Below are positions 1 through 7,649 of a stretch of DNA of 42,935 nt, piece by piece; position 1 is the stretch's first letter; every line of letters begins with the position of its first letter. The stretch is from the NCBI RefSeq assembly GCF_029233945.1, contig NZ_JARGOQ010000007.1, positions 16,684-59,618 on the forward strand, read 5' to 3'. The translations under genes and the position numbers were made by a program. Origin of the DNA: Sneathiella sp. (GTDB taxonomy: Bacteria; Pseudomonadota; Alphaproteobacteria; Sneathiellales; Sneathiellaceae). Under the pieces are notes generated by a model. That model was given only the letters and a program-made list of their open reading frames with translations. It searched no databases and was not told the origin of the DNA.

Positions 1-825
1 CCCTCCTCCACCAATCCAACGCGGCCGTTCACGGTCAATACGATTGATGAGCATCTCGATATGTTGATGGTCTGTCATCATCTCGATCCGAATATTCCCG
101 AAGATGTGGCCTTTGCTGAAAGCCGTATTCGAAAAGAGACGATTGCCGCCGAAGATATCTTGCATGATATGGGGGCGTTTTCCATCATTGCCTCCGACAG
201 TCAGGCCATGGGCCGCGTGGGGGAGGTTCTGATCCGCACCTGGCAAACGGCCGACAAGATGAAGAAGCAACGTGGACGGCTTGCGGAAGAGACGGGGGAG
301 AATGATAACTTCCGCGTTAAACGCTATATTGCGAAATACTCGATCAACCCGGCGATCGCACAGGGCATTGATACTTATGTTGGTTCTGTCGAGGCAGGCA
401 AGCTCGCCGATCTGGTTCTCTGGTCGCCCGCCTTCTTTGGTGTAAAGCCCGACCTTGTTTTAAAATCCGGAACGATTGTTGCGGCGCCGATGGGCGATCC
501 GAATGCCTCCATCCCGACACCGCAGCCGGTTCACTACCGACCGATGTTTGGCGCATTCGGCAAGAGCCTGACGGCAAGCTCGGTCACTTTCGTGAGTGAG
601 GCGTCGCTTCAATATGACCTCAAGGGAGAGTTGGGGCTGGATCGCGATCTCTTGCCGGTGAAAAATACACGTTCTGGTATTGGCAAGGCGTCAATGATCC
701 ATAACAGCGCAACGCCGAAAATCGATGTCGATCCGGAAACCTATCTGGTTCACGCGGATGGGGAACTGCTCACCTGCGATCCGGCAACGGAACTTCCCAT
801 GGCCCAGCGCTATTTTATGTATTAG
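1..825 (+). CDS. ureC: Urease subunit alpha, C-terminal half (partial)
   Basis: Urease catalytic subunit, which hydrolyses urea to ammonia and carbamate at a dinuclear nickel centre in the cytoplasm. The reading frame is open from base 1, so the 5' half lies outside the window; 274 residues of about 570 are visible. Seen: the MVCHHLD segment with the active-site His of the mobile flap, the AFAESRIR helix, and [11 protein letters not shown], whose Asp is a nickel ligand in known ureases. The C-terminus ([19 protein letters not shown]) is the family ending, so the 3' end is intact. ureE starts 3 bases after the stop, and ureF and ureG follow, which fits a ureDABC-EFG type operon whose structural genes are upstream. 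Identification is firm. Confidence 0.98.
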   Translation, partial: PSSTNPTRPFTVNTIDEHLDMLMVCHHLDPNIPEDVAFAESRIRKETIAAEDILHDMGAFSIIASDSQAMGRVGEVLIRTWQTADKMKKQRGRLAEETGENDNFRVKRYIAKYSINPAIAQGIDTYVGSVEAGKLADLVLWSPAFFGVKPDLVLKSGTIVAAPMGDPNASIPTPQPVHYRPMFGAFGKSLTASSVTFVSEASLQYDLKGELGLDRDLLPVKNTRSGIGKASMIHNSATPKIDVDPETYLVHADGELLTCDPATELPMAQRYFMY

Positions 826-828
826 ACC

Positions 829-1302
829 ATGAAGCACGCACACGCTATTCACACCTCCACCACGCCATTTGACGGCGTGATCGGTGATACGGTGACGCTC
901 GATTTTGATCATCGGCGACGGCGCAGGCTGAAGCTTGAGACAGACAAGGGTACGGCGTTCCTCCTGGACCTGCCGGAGCTGAAAACCCTCCGGGATGGTG
1001 ATATCCTGCTTCTGGAAGATGGATCGGCAATAGGTGTTCTCGCCCGAAACGAGCCGGTCGCCGATATCCGCTGCAAGGATTTGGCGCATCTGGTACGCGT
1101 CGCTTGGCATCTTGGAAATCGTCACTTGCCAACGGAACTAATGGGGGATCGTCTACGCATTCGGCAGGACCATGTGATTGAGAAGATGGCGACACAGCTC
1201 GGCGCGACGGTGACCCGGCTGGAAGGGCCGTTTAATCCAGAAGGCGGCGCGTACGGGCATGGGGAAACTGAAGGTCATAGTCACGGACATCATCATGGAT
1301 AA
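829..1302 (+). CDS. ureE: Urease accessory nickel metallochaperone UreE
   Basis: UreE delivers nickel to the urease activation complex. At 157 residues it has the usual family length: an N-terminal peptide-binding domain (about 1-75), then a metal-binding domain with the conserved WHLGNRHLP segment (residues 93-101), whose His is the dimer-interface nickel ligand in known UreE. The C-terminus (144-156) is a short histidine-rich tail with six His, typical of nickel-storing UreE. Its start lies 3 bases after the ureC stop. The last codons, which encode the His tail, overlap the beginning of ureF. The order ureC-ureE-ureF-ureG is the common proteobacterial one. Confidence 0.96.
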   Translation: MKHAHAIHTSTTPFDGVIGDTVTLDFDHRRRRRLKLETDKGTAFLLDLPELKTLRDGDILLLEDGSAIGVLARNEPVADIRCKDLAHLVRVAWHLGNRHLPTELMGDRLRIRQDHVIEKMATQLGATVTRLEGPFNPEGGAYGHGETEGHSHGHHHG

Positions 1303-1978
1303 TCGTGCGCTGTTTAACCTGATGTCATGGATGTCGCCGTCTTATCCGATTGGCGCCTATACCTACAGTCATGGCATTGAATATGCGGTAGAGGCGGGAT
1401 TGGTAACCAGCCTTGATGATCTGGTGCCATGGATCGCCGATATTCTTGAATATGGCAGCGGCACTTCGGACGGTATCCTGCTAGCAGCCGCTTACAGGGC
1501 GACGCAGGGTCATAATTTAGAAGCGTTGAAAGAAATTACCGAGATCGGCAATGCCTTCGCGCCGACAAAGGAAATCGCGCTTGAAACAACGCAGCAGGGC
1601 CGTGCTTTCGTGAGCGTTATTGGCAATGTTAGCGCTGAGGCAAAGACGCTGGCCGCGTTGGCAGAAGACTGGCACGGCCCGCTCATCCATCCGGTTGCGG
1701 TTGGCATTGTTGCCGCAGATCACGGGGTTCCTTTGAACGAAACACTCACCGCCTATCTGCACGGTTTTGTCTCCAACCTTGTCTCGGCCGCTGTCCGCCT
1801 TGTGCCACTTGGCCAGACGGATGGGCAGCGGGCGATTGCCGCTCTTGCTGACGAGGTTGATCGGGTTACCACCCATGCGTTGGAAACATCCCTTGACGAA
1901 CTGGGTTCCGCAACCTTGATGGTCGACTGGTGCTCCGCTTCACATGAAACACAGTATACGAGGTTATTCAGATCATGA
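1295..1978 (+). CDS. ureF: Urease accessory protein UreF
   Basis: UreF is the scaffold/GTPase-regulating partner in the UreD-UreF-UreG complex that activates apo-urease. An all-helical protein of 227 residues with the family opening ([17 protein letters not shown]-type), a central TTQQGRAF segment, and a conserved HPVAVG stretch followed by the [23 protein letters not shown]-type helix. The frame is open further upstream (from 1259), but those codons read through the His tail of ureE and do not resemble UreF, so I place the start at the ATG at 1295, overlapping ureE by 8 bases. Its stop overlaps the ureG start as ATGA, which suggests translational coupling. Confidence 0.93.
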   Translation: MDNRALFNLMSWMSPSYPIGAYTYSHGIEYAVEAGLVTSLDDLVPWIADILEYGSGTSDGILLAAAYRATQGHNLEALKEITEIGNAFAPTKEIALETTQQGRAFVSVIGNVSAEAKTLAALAEDWHGPLIHPVAVGIVAADHGVPLNETLTAYLHGFVSNLVSAAVRLVPLGQTDGQRAIAALADEVDRVTTHALETSLDELGSATLMVDWCSASHETQYTRLFRS

Positions 1979-2589
1979 CGTCAGTACATAACGGGCCCCT
2001 GCGTGTTGGCATTGGGGGCCCGGTCGGCTCCGGGAAAACGGCGCTTACCGATGCGCTCTGCAAGCATCTGCGTGAGGATTATAATATCGCGGTGATCACC
2101 AATGATATCTACACCCGCGAGGATGCGGAGTTTCTGACCCGCTCTGGCGCGCTATCACCGGATCGGATTGTTGGGGTTGAAACGGGGGGCTGCCCGCATA
2201 CTGCCATTCGCGAGGATGCGTCGATTAATCTTGCCGCCGTTGCGGATATCTCGGAGAAATTTGAGGGGCTGGAGCTAATCTTGATTGAATCCGGTGGGGA
2301 TAATCTTGCGGCAACGTTCAGCCCGGAGCTTGCCGATATTACGATTTACGTCATCGATGTTTCGGCGGGCGATAAAATTCCGCGCAAAGGCGGCCCGGGT
2401 ATCACGCGCTCTGACTTGCTGGTTATCAATAAGATTGACCTCGCGCCTTATGTCGGCGCCGATCTGGGTGTGATGGACAGAGACTCAAAAAAAATGCGAG
2501 GCGAGCGGCCTTTCATCTTCACCAATATAAAGGCGGGGGATGGCGTTTCCGGCGTCGCGGATTTTATTATCGACAAAGGTGGGTTGTAG
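1975..2589 (+). CDS. ureG: Urease accessory GTPase UreG
   Basis: UreG is the SIMIBI-class GTPase that couples GTP hydrolysis to nickel insertion into urease. The 204 residues carry a P-loop GPVGSGKT (15-22), a metal-binding CPH motif (73-75) that binds nickel in the UreG dimer, the ESGGDNL stretch in the switch region and the guanine-specificity motif NKID (152-155). The start overlaps the ureF stop by 4 bases (ATGA). It is the last urease gene here; a weak hairpin follows at 2623-2639. No urea or nickel transporter gene lies downstream. Confidence 0.97.
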   Translation: MTSVHNGPLRVGIGGPVGSGKTALTDALCKHLREDYNIAVITNDIYTREDAEFLTRSGALSPDRIVGVETGGCPHTAIREDASINLAAVADISEKFEGLELILIESGGDNLAATFSPELADITIYVIDVSAGDKIPRKGGPGITRSDLLVINKIDLAPYVGADLGVMDRDSKKMRGERPFIFTNIKAGDGVSGVADFIIDKGGL

Positions 2590-2622
2590 CTGGTTGCCGA
2601 TGAAAAGTCGCTGTAACATGCA

Positions 2623-2639
2623 GGCGCCATAATGGTGCC
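2623..2639 (+). terminator. Weak hairpin after ureG
   Basis: GGCGCCA and TGGTGCC can pair as a 7-bp stem (one G-U pair) around a 3-base loop, 33 bases after the ureG stop. There is no T-run after it, so it is at best a weak or Rho-assisted end of the urease operon. Confidence 0.25.
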
Positions 2640-2679
2640 ATAGTCTGCTGCTAAAGACGCGGTTCTTTGTTGGTATTTC

Positions 2680-2685
2680 TATAAT
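2680..2685 (+). promoter_or_regulatory. Candidate -10 box before the MqsA-like gene
   Basis: A perfect TATAAT lies 23 bases before the ATG at 2709, in an AT-rich patch. No good TTGACA-like box sits 16-18 bases upstream. A transcript from here would have a very short leader containing the GAGGA ribosome-binding site at 2699-2703. Suggests the gene is transcribed separately from the urease operon. Confidence 0.35.
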
Positions 2686-2708
2686 TCATTATTTTTCTGA
2701 GGATAAGT

Positions 2709-3104
2709 ATGGCCTGTCCCCTCTGTGGCGGCGATGTCGAGCGTCAAATTCGCACATATGAAATTAAATATAAGCATATGCAAAGCTATGCCGATCTTCC
2801 CGGCCTTTTTTGCAGCAATGCCGATTGCGGAGAAGGCATGGTGGAGGAGAGTGCGTGGCATGACGTTGAACGGATCAAAGCTGATTTGAAGGCGGAATAT
2901 CTGGGAGTTATGCTGCCGGAGAAGATCAGGGAAGTCCGTGTTGACCTCAATCTGTCGCAACGGCGTGCGGGGCAGATTTTTGGCGGTGGGCCAAATGCGT
3001 TTCAGAAATATGAAACGGGAAAGGTGACGATTTCCAAGCCGATGAACAACTTGCTCCGGCTGGTTGCCAAATATCCGGAGTTGATGGTCGAATTGCAACG
3101 CTGA
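2709..3104 (+). CDS. MqsA-family zinc/HTH transcriptional regulator without a toxin partner
   Basis: A 131-residue two-domain protein. The N-terminal part has two cysteine pairs, C3/C6 and C35/C40, placed like the zinc site of the MqsA antitoxin, although the second pair is spaced CxxxxC rather than CxxC. The C-terminal half (72-128) is an HTH_XRE domain of the MqsA type: LSQRRAGQIFGGGPNAF, then YETGKVTISKP, then LLRLVAKYPEL. Asn96 lines up with the DNA-contacting Asn97 of E. coli MqsA, while the second contact (Arg101) is Lys100 here. MqsA normally represses its own operon and neutralises the MqsR RNase. The 119 bases before and 101 bases after the gene are too short to encode MqsR, so this is an orphan. 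It may be a stand-alone regulator. RBS GAGGA at 2699-2703. Confidence 0.8.
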   Translation: MACPLCGGDVERQIRTYEIKYKHMQSYADLPGLFCSNADCGEGMVEESAWHDVERIKADLKAEYLGVMLPEKIREVRVDLNLSQRRAGQIFGGGPNAFQKYETGKVTISKPMNNLLRLVAKYPELMVELQR

Positions 3105-3205
3105 CATCTAAAGCCGGCTAGCCGCACCATTCGCAGAAAAAAATAGCCAAATGATGCATCTACAGTATTATTCCCCATAGGAATTGCGGGAGTAACGCGT
3201 CACAT

Positions 3206-4168
3206 ATGGCTAAATTCTGGACCTTGTTGTTTAAACCACGTGCGTGGGTGGCCAAGCTGCTGTTGCTATTGGTAATTGTCGGTTTCGCGGCATTTGGGTA
3301 CTTAGGCTATCTTGACCCGATCAGGGAATTTCTCGACTCTGACAATTTCGCATTTAAGATCGGTGAAATACGCTTTTCTGCCTATCTGCTGGTCAAGGCA
3401 ATTATCATCATCATCCTGCTCTTCTGGTTGGTCGGCATTTTGTCGGAAGTGCTGGAAAACCGCATCAAGTCGATCAGCCGAATTAAATCGAGCAACAAGG
3501 CGCTCATCATCAAGGCGATCCAGATCGTTATCTATTTCCTGGCCTTCCTGTTTGTGCTGGGCGTGCTGGGCATCGACTTGACGGCACTTACTGTCTTCAG
3601 TGGTGCAGTGGGCATCGGTATTGGTTTCGGACTTCAGAAAATTGCTTCAAACTTCATTAGCGGGATTATCCTCCTGTTCGAAAAATCCGTTGAGGAAGGC
3701 GATTTGATAGAGCTGAATGATGGCATTATAGGCTTCGTTCGGGAGACGGGCGCGCGCTATACCCGGATCGAGACTTTTGAGGGACATGAAACCATGGTTC
3801 CGAACGAAGATTTCATCACAAATCGCGTTACGAACTGGACATTCAGCAATTCCCGCACACGCGTGGATATCAATATCGGCGTGGCCTATGGGACCGACCT
3901 TGATTTGGCTTCGAAATTAATTGTTGAGGCCGCAAAGGAGCATCCGCGGTGTATGGACACGCCTGCGCCCGAGAGCTTTCTCGTGGATTTTGCGGACAGT
4001 TCGGTGAACTTCACGCTTTATTTCTGGATTGAAAATGTGACCGAGGGGAGGATACGTCCCCGGAGTGATGTCCTGTTTACAATCTGGCGGAAATTTGGGG
4101 AGAACAAGATCGAGATCCCCTTCCCGCAGCGCGACCTGCATCTTAAAAACCCGGAGGCTCTGAAATGA
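3206..4168 (+). CDS. MscS-family mechanosensitive ion channel
   Basis: An inner-membrane, tension-gated channel that releases solutes on hypo-osmotic shock. The 320 residues have an N-terminal hydrophobic segment (about 16-36), further TM helices at about 60-82 and 102-124, and the pore-lining, Gly/Ala-rich TM3 with its amphipathic continuation at about 130-170 (GAVGIGIGFGLQKIASNFISG). A beta domain follows (EGDLIEL...VRETGARYTRIETFEGHETMVPNEDF) and then the alpha/beta C-domain. Family length is similar to E. coli MscS plus one extra N-terminal segment. A GGGAG box is at 3188-3192. The stop overlaps the start of the downstream zntB-like gene as ATGA, so the two are probably co-translated. Confidence 0.93.
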   Translation: MAKFWTLLFKPRAWVAKLLLLLVIVGFAAFGYLGYLDPIREFLDSDNFAFKIGEIRFSAYLLVKAIIIIILLFWLVGILSEVLENRIKSISRIKSSNKALIIKAIQIVIYFLAFLFVLGVLGIDLTALTVFSGAVGIGIGFGLQKIASNFISGIILLFEKSVEEGDLIELNDGIIGFVRETGARYTRIETFEGHETMVPNEDFITNRVTNWTFSNSRTRVDINIGVAYGTDLDLASKLIVEAAKEHPRCMDTPAPESFLVDFADSSVNFTLYFWIENVTEGRIRPRSDVLFTIWRKFGENKIEIPFPQRDLHLKNPEALK

Positions 4169-5136
4169 CCAGCCCGATTTTACTGGCATTCGATTTTGAC
4201 GGGGAAGGCGGGGGGAAGTCGGTTAGCGACAAGGCGATTGCCCGCGAATTGAAGAACGAAAGCCTTGCCTGGGTGCATCTGGATTTAAGCCATCCGGATA
4301 CGAAGCCTTGGCTGCATGAAAAGATTTCCTATCTGGATCCTTTCGTCGTCGATGCATTGGTGGCGGAGGAAACGCGCCCGCGTGTCGCGGAAATCGGAGA
4401 GGGTGCGCTGATCATACTGCGCGGTGTTAACCTGAATGAGAATGCGGACCCGGAAGATATGGTTTCCATTCGTCTGTGGATTGATGCGGAACGGATTATC
4501 AGCGTTCAGCGGCGTCAGCTGAAAGCGGTTCTTGATATCGAGGAAAGGATCAAGGCCGGCAAGGGGCCAAAAAACTCCGGTGACTTTATCAATATGCTTT
4601 TGGCCCGTCTGTCGGAAAGAATGGCCAATGTCCTGATTGAGCTTGATGATGCCACGGATGATGTCGAGGAAAAAATCCTCGAAAATCCTGATACAGCGTT
4701 CCGCGAGAAAATCATCGATATTCGCAAAGAGGCAATTGTCCTGCGTCGATACATGGCACCGCAAAAGGATGCCATTGCCCAATTGCGGCTATGTGAGTTT
4801 TCATGGCTGGATGCCGGACACAAGCGGCATCTGCAGGAAAACTTCGATCATTTGCTCCGTTATGTTGAGGATCTCGACGCCATTCGCGAAAGGGCGCAGA
4901 TCGTCAAGGACGAACTTGCCAATATTATTGCGGATCGACTGAACCGGAACCTCTATGTGCTGTCCGTCATTGCGGCGATCTTTCTGCCGCTCGGGTTCCT
5001 GACCGGATTGCTCGGCATAAATGTCGGCGGCATCCCCGGTGTTGATAATCCTTATGCCTTTTATATATTTTCAGGTTTCCTTGTGATCATCGTGATCCTG
5101 CAAGTCCTGTTATTCAGAAAGCTCAAATGGTTCTGA
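4165..5136 (+). CDS. zntB: CorA-superfamily zinc/divalent cation transporter, ZntB-like
   Basis: Funnel-shaped pentameric metal transporter of the inner membrane. The 323 residues comprise a long cytoplasmic N-domain with a helical stalk (about 180-255) and two C-terminal TM helices. The loop motif after TM1 is GIN (284-286) followed by VGGIPG, as in ZntB, rather than the GMN of CorA magnesium channels, so zinc transport is more likely than magnesium import. The C-terminus ends in a basic FRKLKWF. Translationally coupled to the upstream MscS-like channel (4-base overlap), an arrangement that hints at a shared role in ion homeostasis (inference). The exact substrate cannot be read from sequence. 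Confidence 0.88.
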   Translation: MTSPILLAFDFDGEGGGKSVSDKAIARELKNESLAWVHLDLSHPDTKPWLHEKISYLDPFVVDALVAEETRPRVAEIGEGALIILRGVNLNENADPEDMVSIRLWIDAERIISVQRRQLKAVLDIEERIKAGKGPKNSGDFINMLLARLSERMANVLIELDDATDDVEEKILENPDTAFREKIIDIRKEAIVLRRYMAPQKDAIAQLRLCEFSWLDAGHKRHLQENFDHLLRYVEDLDAIRERAQIVKDELANIIADRLNRNLYVLSVIAAIFLPLGFLTGLLGINVGGIPGVDNPYAFYIFSGFLVIIVILQVLLFRKLKWF

Positions 5137-5226
5137 TTTACGGTAAGGCCAGCAGGAAATTACAGAATATGATGGGTGGCGGGCCTATTGCGCCGCTCGC
5201 GAAACGATAACGTCTGGAACTACATC

Positions 5227-6384
5227 ATGATCCAAGTTAGCAGCAATTTCGATGGCGGGAACATTATCTGTGATTCAAGTGAGAGACCGGATGACATCCG
5301 TCTGCGCATCCGGCCCGATACGAAAGCCGATTTTTTTCAATGGTTCTATTTCCGCCTGAGCGGCGCGCGAGATGAGGATTGTACAATTCGGCTCACCAAC
5401 GCGAAGGACTCGTCCTATACCCGAGGATGGGAAGGATATCGCGCGGTGGCTTCCTATGATCGGGAAAACTGGTTCCGAATTGATAGCCGATATCAGAACG
5501 GAGAACTGATACTGCGGCATCGGCCGGAATTTGACTCTGTCCATTACGCATATTTTGCCCCCTATTCCATGGAACGGCATGCGGACCTTATCGCGCATGC
5601 CGGCCAATCCCCACGGGTGACGCATTCTGTGATCGGGCAAACGGTTGACGGGCAGGACATGGACCTCCTGACTGTCGGGGAGGCGCCGGGCAATAAACAG
5701 AATTTCTGGCTGATTGCGCGTCAGCATCCGGGAGAGACCATGGCGGAATGGTGGATGGAAGGATTTCTGGACCGACTGCTTGATCCCGATGACGCCATTT
5801 CGAACGCATTGCTGGGCAGAGCGGCATTTCATGTTGTGCCGAATATGAATCCGGATGGCAGCCGCAGCGGGCATCTGCGGACCAATGCGGCTGGCGCAAA
5901 TCTAAACCGGGAATGGCAGGAACCGGATATGGACAGGAGTCCCGAGGTTTATCTCGTGCGGGAGAAGATGCGGGAGACAGGCGTTGATTTCTGCCTCGAT
6001 GTCCATGGGGATGAGGGCTTGCCGCATAACTTTATTGCTGGCGCGCAGGGCATTCCAAGCTGGAATGCGCAGAAAGACATGCTGCTCACGGATTTCAAGC
6101 GAACCTGGCAGCAGGTAAACCCCGATTTCCAAACCCACCATGGCTACCCCATTGCCAAAAAGGGAGAGGGGAATATGACTTTATGCGTAAACCACGTCGG
6201 CGAGTATTTTGGGTGTCTCGCGATGACATTGGAAATGCCGTTCAAGGATACGGCAGACCGGCCTGATCCTAAAAATGGTTGGTCTCCGGCCCGCTCTGGC
6301 AAGCTCGGGGCGTCGGTTCTGGATGTTATATATAAGCTGTTTGACCGCCTGCAGAGTGACGCGCCTGATAACTCCCCGGGTTAG
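5227..6384 (+). CDS. M14-type cytosolic zinc carboxypeptidase
   Basis: A metallocarboxypeptidase of the M14 family related to the eukaryotic cytosolic (CCP/Nna1-like) branch. The 385 residues comprise an N-terminal beta domain (about 1-120) characteristic of that branch, then the catalytic domain with the zinc ligands H167 and E170 (QHPGE), H260 (DVHGDE) and the catalytic Glu336 in TLEMPF. N222-R region: AAGANLNREW is the family's substrate-carboxylate binding NxxR-like segment. No signal peptide, so cytoplasmic. Known CCPs remove C-terminal glutamates; the bacterial substrate is not known. The frame is open to a GTG at 5176, but homology begins at IQVSSNFDGG, so I use the ATG at 5227. It stands alone between zntB and the small membrane gene. 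Confidence 0.88.
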   Translation: MIQVSSNFDGGNIICDSSERPDDIRLRIRPDTKADFFQWFYFRLSGARDEDCTIRLTNAKDSSYTRGWEGYRAVASYDRENWFRIDSRYQNGELILRHRPEFDSVHYAYFAPYSMERHADLIAHAGQSPRVTHSVIGQTVDGQDMDLLTVGEAPGNKQNFWLIARQHPGETMAEWWMEGFLDRLLDPDDAISNALLGRAAFHVVPNMNPDGSRSGHLRTNAAGANLNREWQEPDMDRSPEVYLVREKMRETGVDFCLDVHGDEGLPHNFIAGAQGIPSWNAQKDMLLTDFKRTWQQVNPDFQTHHGYPIAKKGEGNMTLCVNHVGEYFGCLAMTLEMPFKDTADRPDPKNGWSPARSGKLGASVLDVIYKLFDRLQSDAPDNSPG

Positions 6385-6414
6385 AAATATCGGTTGCACA
6401 TAATAGAAATATGT

Positions 6415-6435
6415 ATTTTGCTTATTTGGCAAAAT
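6415..6435. promoter_or_regulatory. Perfect inverted repeat in promoter region of small membrane gene
   Basis: ATTTTGC and GCAAAAT form a perfect 7-bp inverted repeat around a 7-base spacer, 36 bases upstream of the ATG at 6471. The right arm overlaps a TTGGCA that could act as a -35 box, with TATATT at 6451-6456 as -10 (19-base spacing, slightly long). The position suits a repressor or activator site. The binding protein is unknown. Confidence 0.35.
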
Positions 6436-6470
6436 GGAAAGTTATGCGGCTATATTCAGGGGGACAAACA

Positions 6471-6833
6471 ATGCTTGCAGAAAAATTTATCAAGTCGGCC
6501 GCTGTATATATTATCCTTGGAATGATTTTGGGAATCTATATGGCGGCCTCCCAAGACCACACCCAAACGCCGACCCATGCGCATCTCAATTTGCTGGGTT
6601 GGGTGACGATGGGAATTATGGGGCTTGTCTATAAAAACTGGCCTGCCGTCGCGGAGGTCAAGCTTGCCAAGCTGACCTACTGGCTAGCCCATATTACTGT
6701 CATTGGGTTGTCAATTGGGGTCGGATTGCTCTATGCGGGCATGGTCGAATATGAACCCATTGCCATCATTTCGTCGCTGATCGCGCTCTTTAATATGGCC
6801 TTGTTCGCCTTCCTGTTTTTTAAAAACGCCTGA
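6471..6833 (+). CDS. Small four-helix membrane protein with heme-copper-oxidase-like HAHLNLLGW motif
   Basis: A 120-residue integral membrane protein with four predicted TM helices (about 8-26, 38-56, 65-88, 93-116). The loop/helix start at 35-45 reads THAHLNLLGWV, a motif resembling the His-containing helix of subunit I of cbb3/NorB-type heme-copper oxidases. The remaining heme and copper ligands are absent, so it cannot be an oxidase by itself. Similar short proteins are often annotated as cytochrome oxidase-like or hypothetical; a heme- or metal-binding role is possible but unproven. The start at 6471 is supported by the AGGGGGA ribosome-binding site just upstream; the frame extends to 6411 without homology. 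Unlinked to any oxidase gene here; a perfect inverted repeat lies in its promoter region. Confidence 0.7.
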   Translation: MLAEKFIKSAAVYIILGMILGIYMAASQDHTQTPTHAHLNLLGWVTMGIMGLVYKNWPAVAEVKLAKLTYWLAHITVIGLSIGVGLLYAGMVEYEPIAIISSLIALFNMALFAFLFFKNA

Positions 6834-6839
6834 ATATAG

Positions 6840-7373
6840 TCAGATCGTCGAACGTTCGGACGTCAATGCCTGACCAAGGACACTTGCCGTGTTGTCAAGC
6901 GCGGCGAGGCAGTTGTCCGCGCGCGCCGGCGGGATATAAACGGAAAAGCGGGTGGTGAAAACCGTTTGCCCCCCTCGGTCGGTCTGATCGGATTTCAGGC
7001 GTACGATATTGGCATCAAAATCGATAAAAACCTCCGATAACCGCGCAAGAACGCCCGGCTGATCCGGCCCTTCACAAAGGATGTGATGGGTGATGTCGGT
7101 GGGGGGAGTATCGCCGTCCCCGAAGGCAAAGCGCCGGACATCGATATCCGCGTCCTTCATCCCTTCCAGTGTGTGCAACTCGTCAATCAGTTCCGATTCC
7201 GGGACATCAGCCGGAATATCAATCACGCTGGTAAATTCGCCGCCTTTTCCAAGAACCGCAAAGGACGTATCTCCAAGATTGATCCCTTTGTCGAAAAGAT
7301 GCCCTGTAACAAGGGAAATCAGTCCCACACGATCTTTCGAAAAAACGGATAAAAGCGCTTTATAATTTGACAT
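6840..7373 (-). CDS. ACT-domain protein, glycine cleavage repressor (GcvR)-like
   Basis: A cytoplasmic 177-residue protein made of two tandem ACT domains: about 4-80 (begins YKALLSVFSKDRVGLISLVTG) and about 93-170 (HILCEGPDQPGVLARLSEVF). This is the layout of GcvR, which in E. coli antagonises GcvA at the glycine-cleavage operon in response to glycine. In alphaproteobacteria such proteins often occur without GcvA, and no gcv genes are in this window, so the regulatory target is unknown; amino-acid sensing is the safe inference. It is convergent with the small membrane gene, with 6 bases between the two stops and no clear terminator. Confidence 0.82.
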   Translation of the reverse strand: MSNYKALLSVFSKDRVGLISLVTGHLFDKGINLGDTSFAVLGKGGEFTSVIDIPADVPESELIDELHTLEGMKDADIDVRRFAFGDGDTPPTDITHHILCEGPDQPGVLARLSEVFIDFDANIVRLKSDQTDRGGQTVFTTRFSVYIPPARADNCLAALDNTASVLGQALTSERSTI

Positions 7374-7649
7374 GGCGTTGCTCGCGAAATTCGGCTCTGA
7401 CTTAGTGATGAGGCAACAGAATTACTACCTTCGTGCCATTTCAACAACCATTTTACGGCTTTCCTGTGGGTATTCCCAAAAATCATCGACGGAAAGAGAA
7501 AAAATAAAGCGCCTATTTTAACTTTTCTTGCCTTGGATAACCTTGCGTTAACGAAAATCAGGTATGTCTTGGGAGCTAACTGGCAGAACGCTGCCGTAAT
7601 TCCGTGTTTTGAATGCGCTGTTTGACGGAAACAGAACTGGAGAAAATGA

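Noticed and set aside
3111-3127. GGCTAGCC palindrome after the MqsA-like gene as a terminator
   Set aside because: The pairing is only 8 bases with no loop and no adjacent T-run; probably chance.
5176-5226. GTG-initiated N-terminal extension of the M14 carboxypeptidase
   Set aside because: The 17 added residues match nothing in the family, and the conserved start IQVSSNFDGG follows the ATG at 5227.
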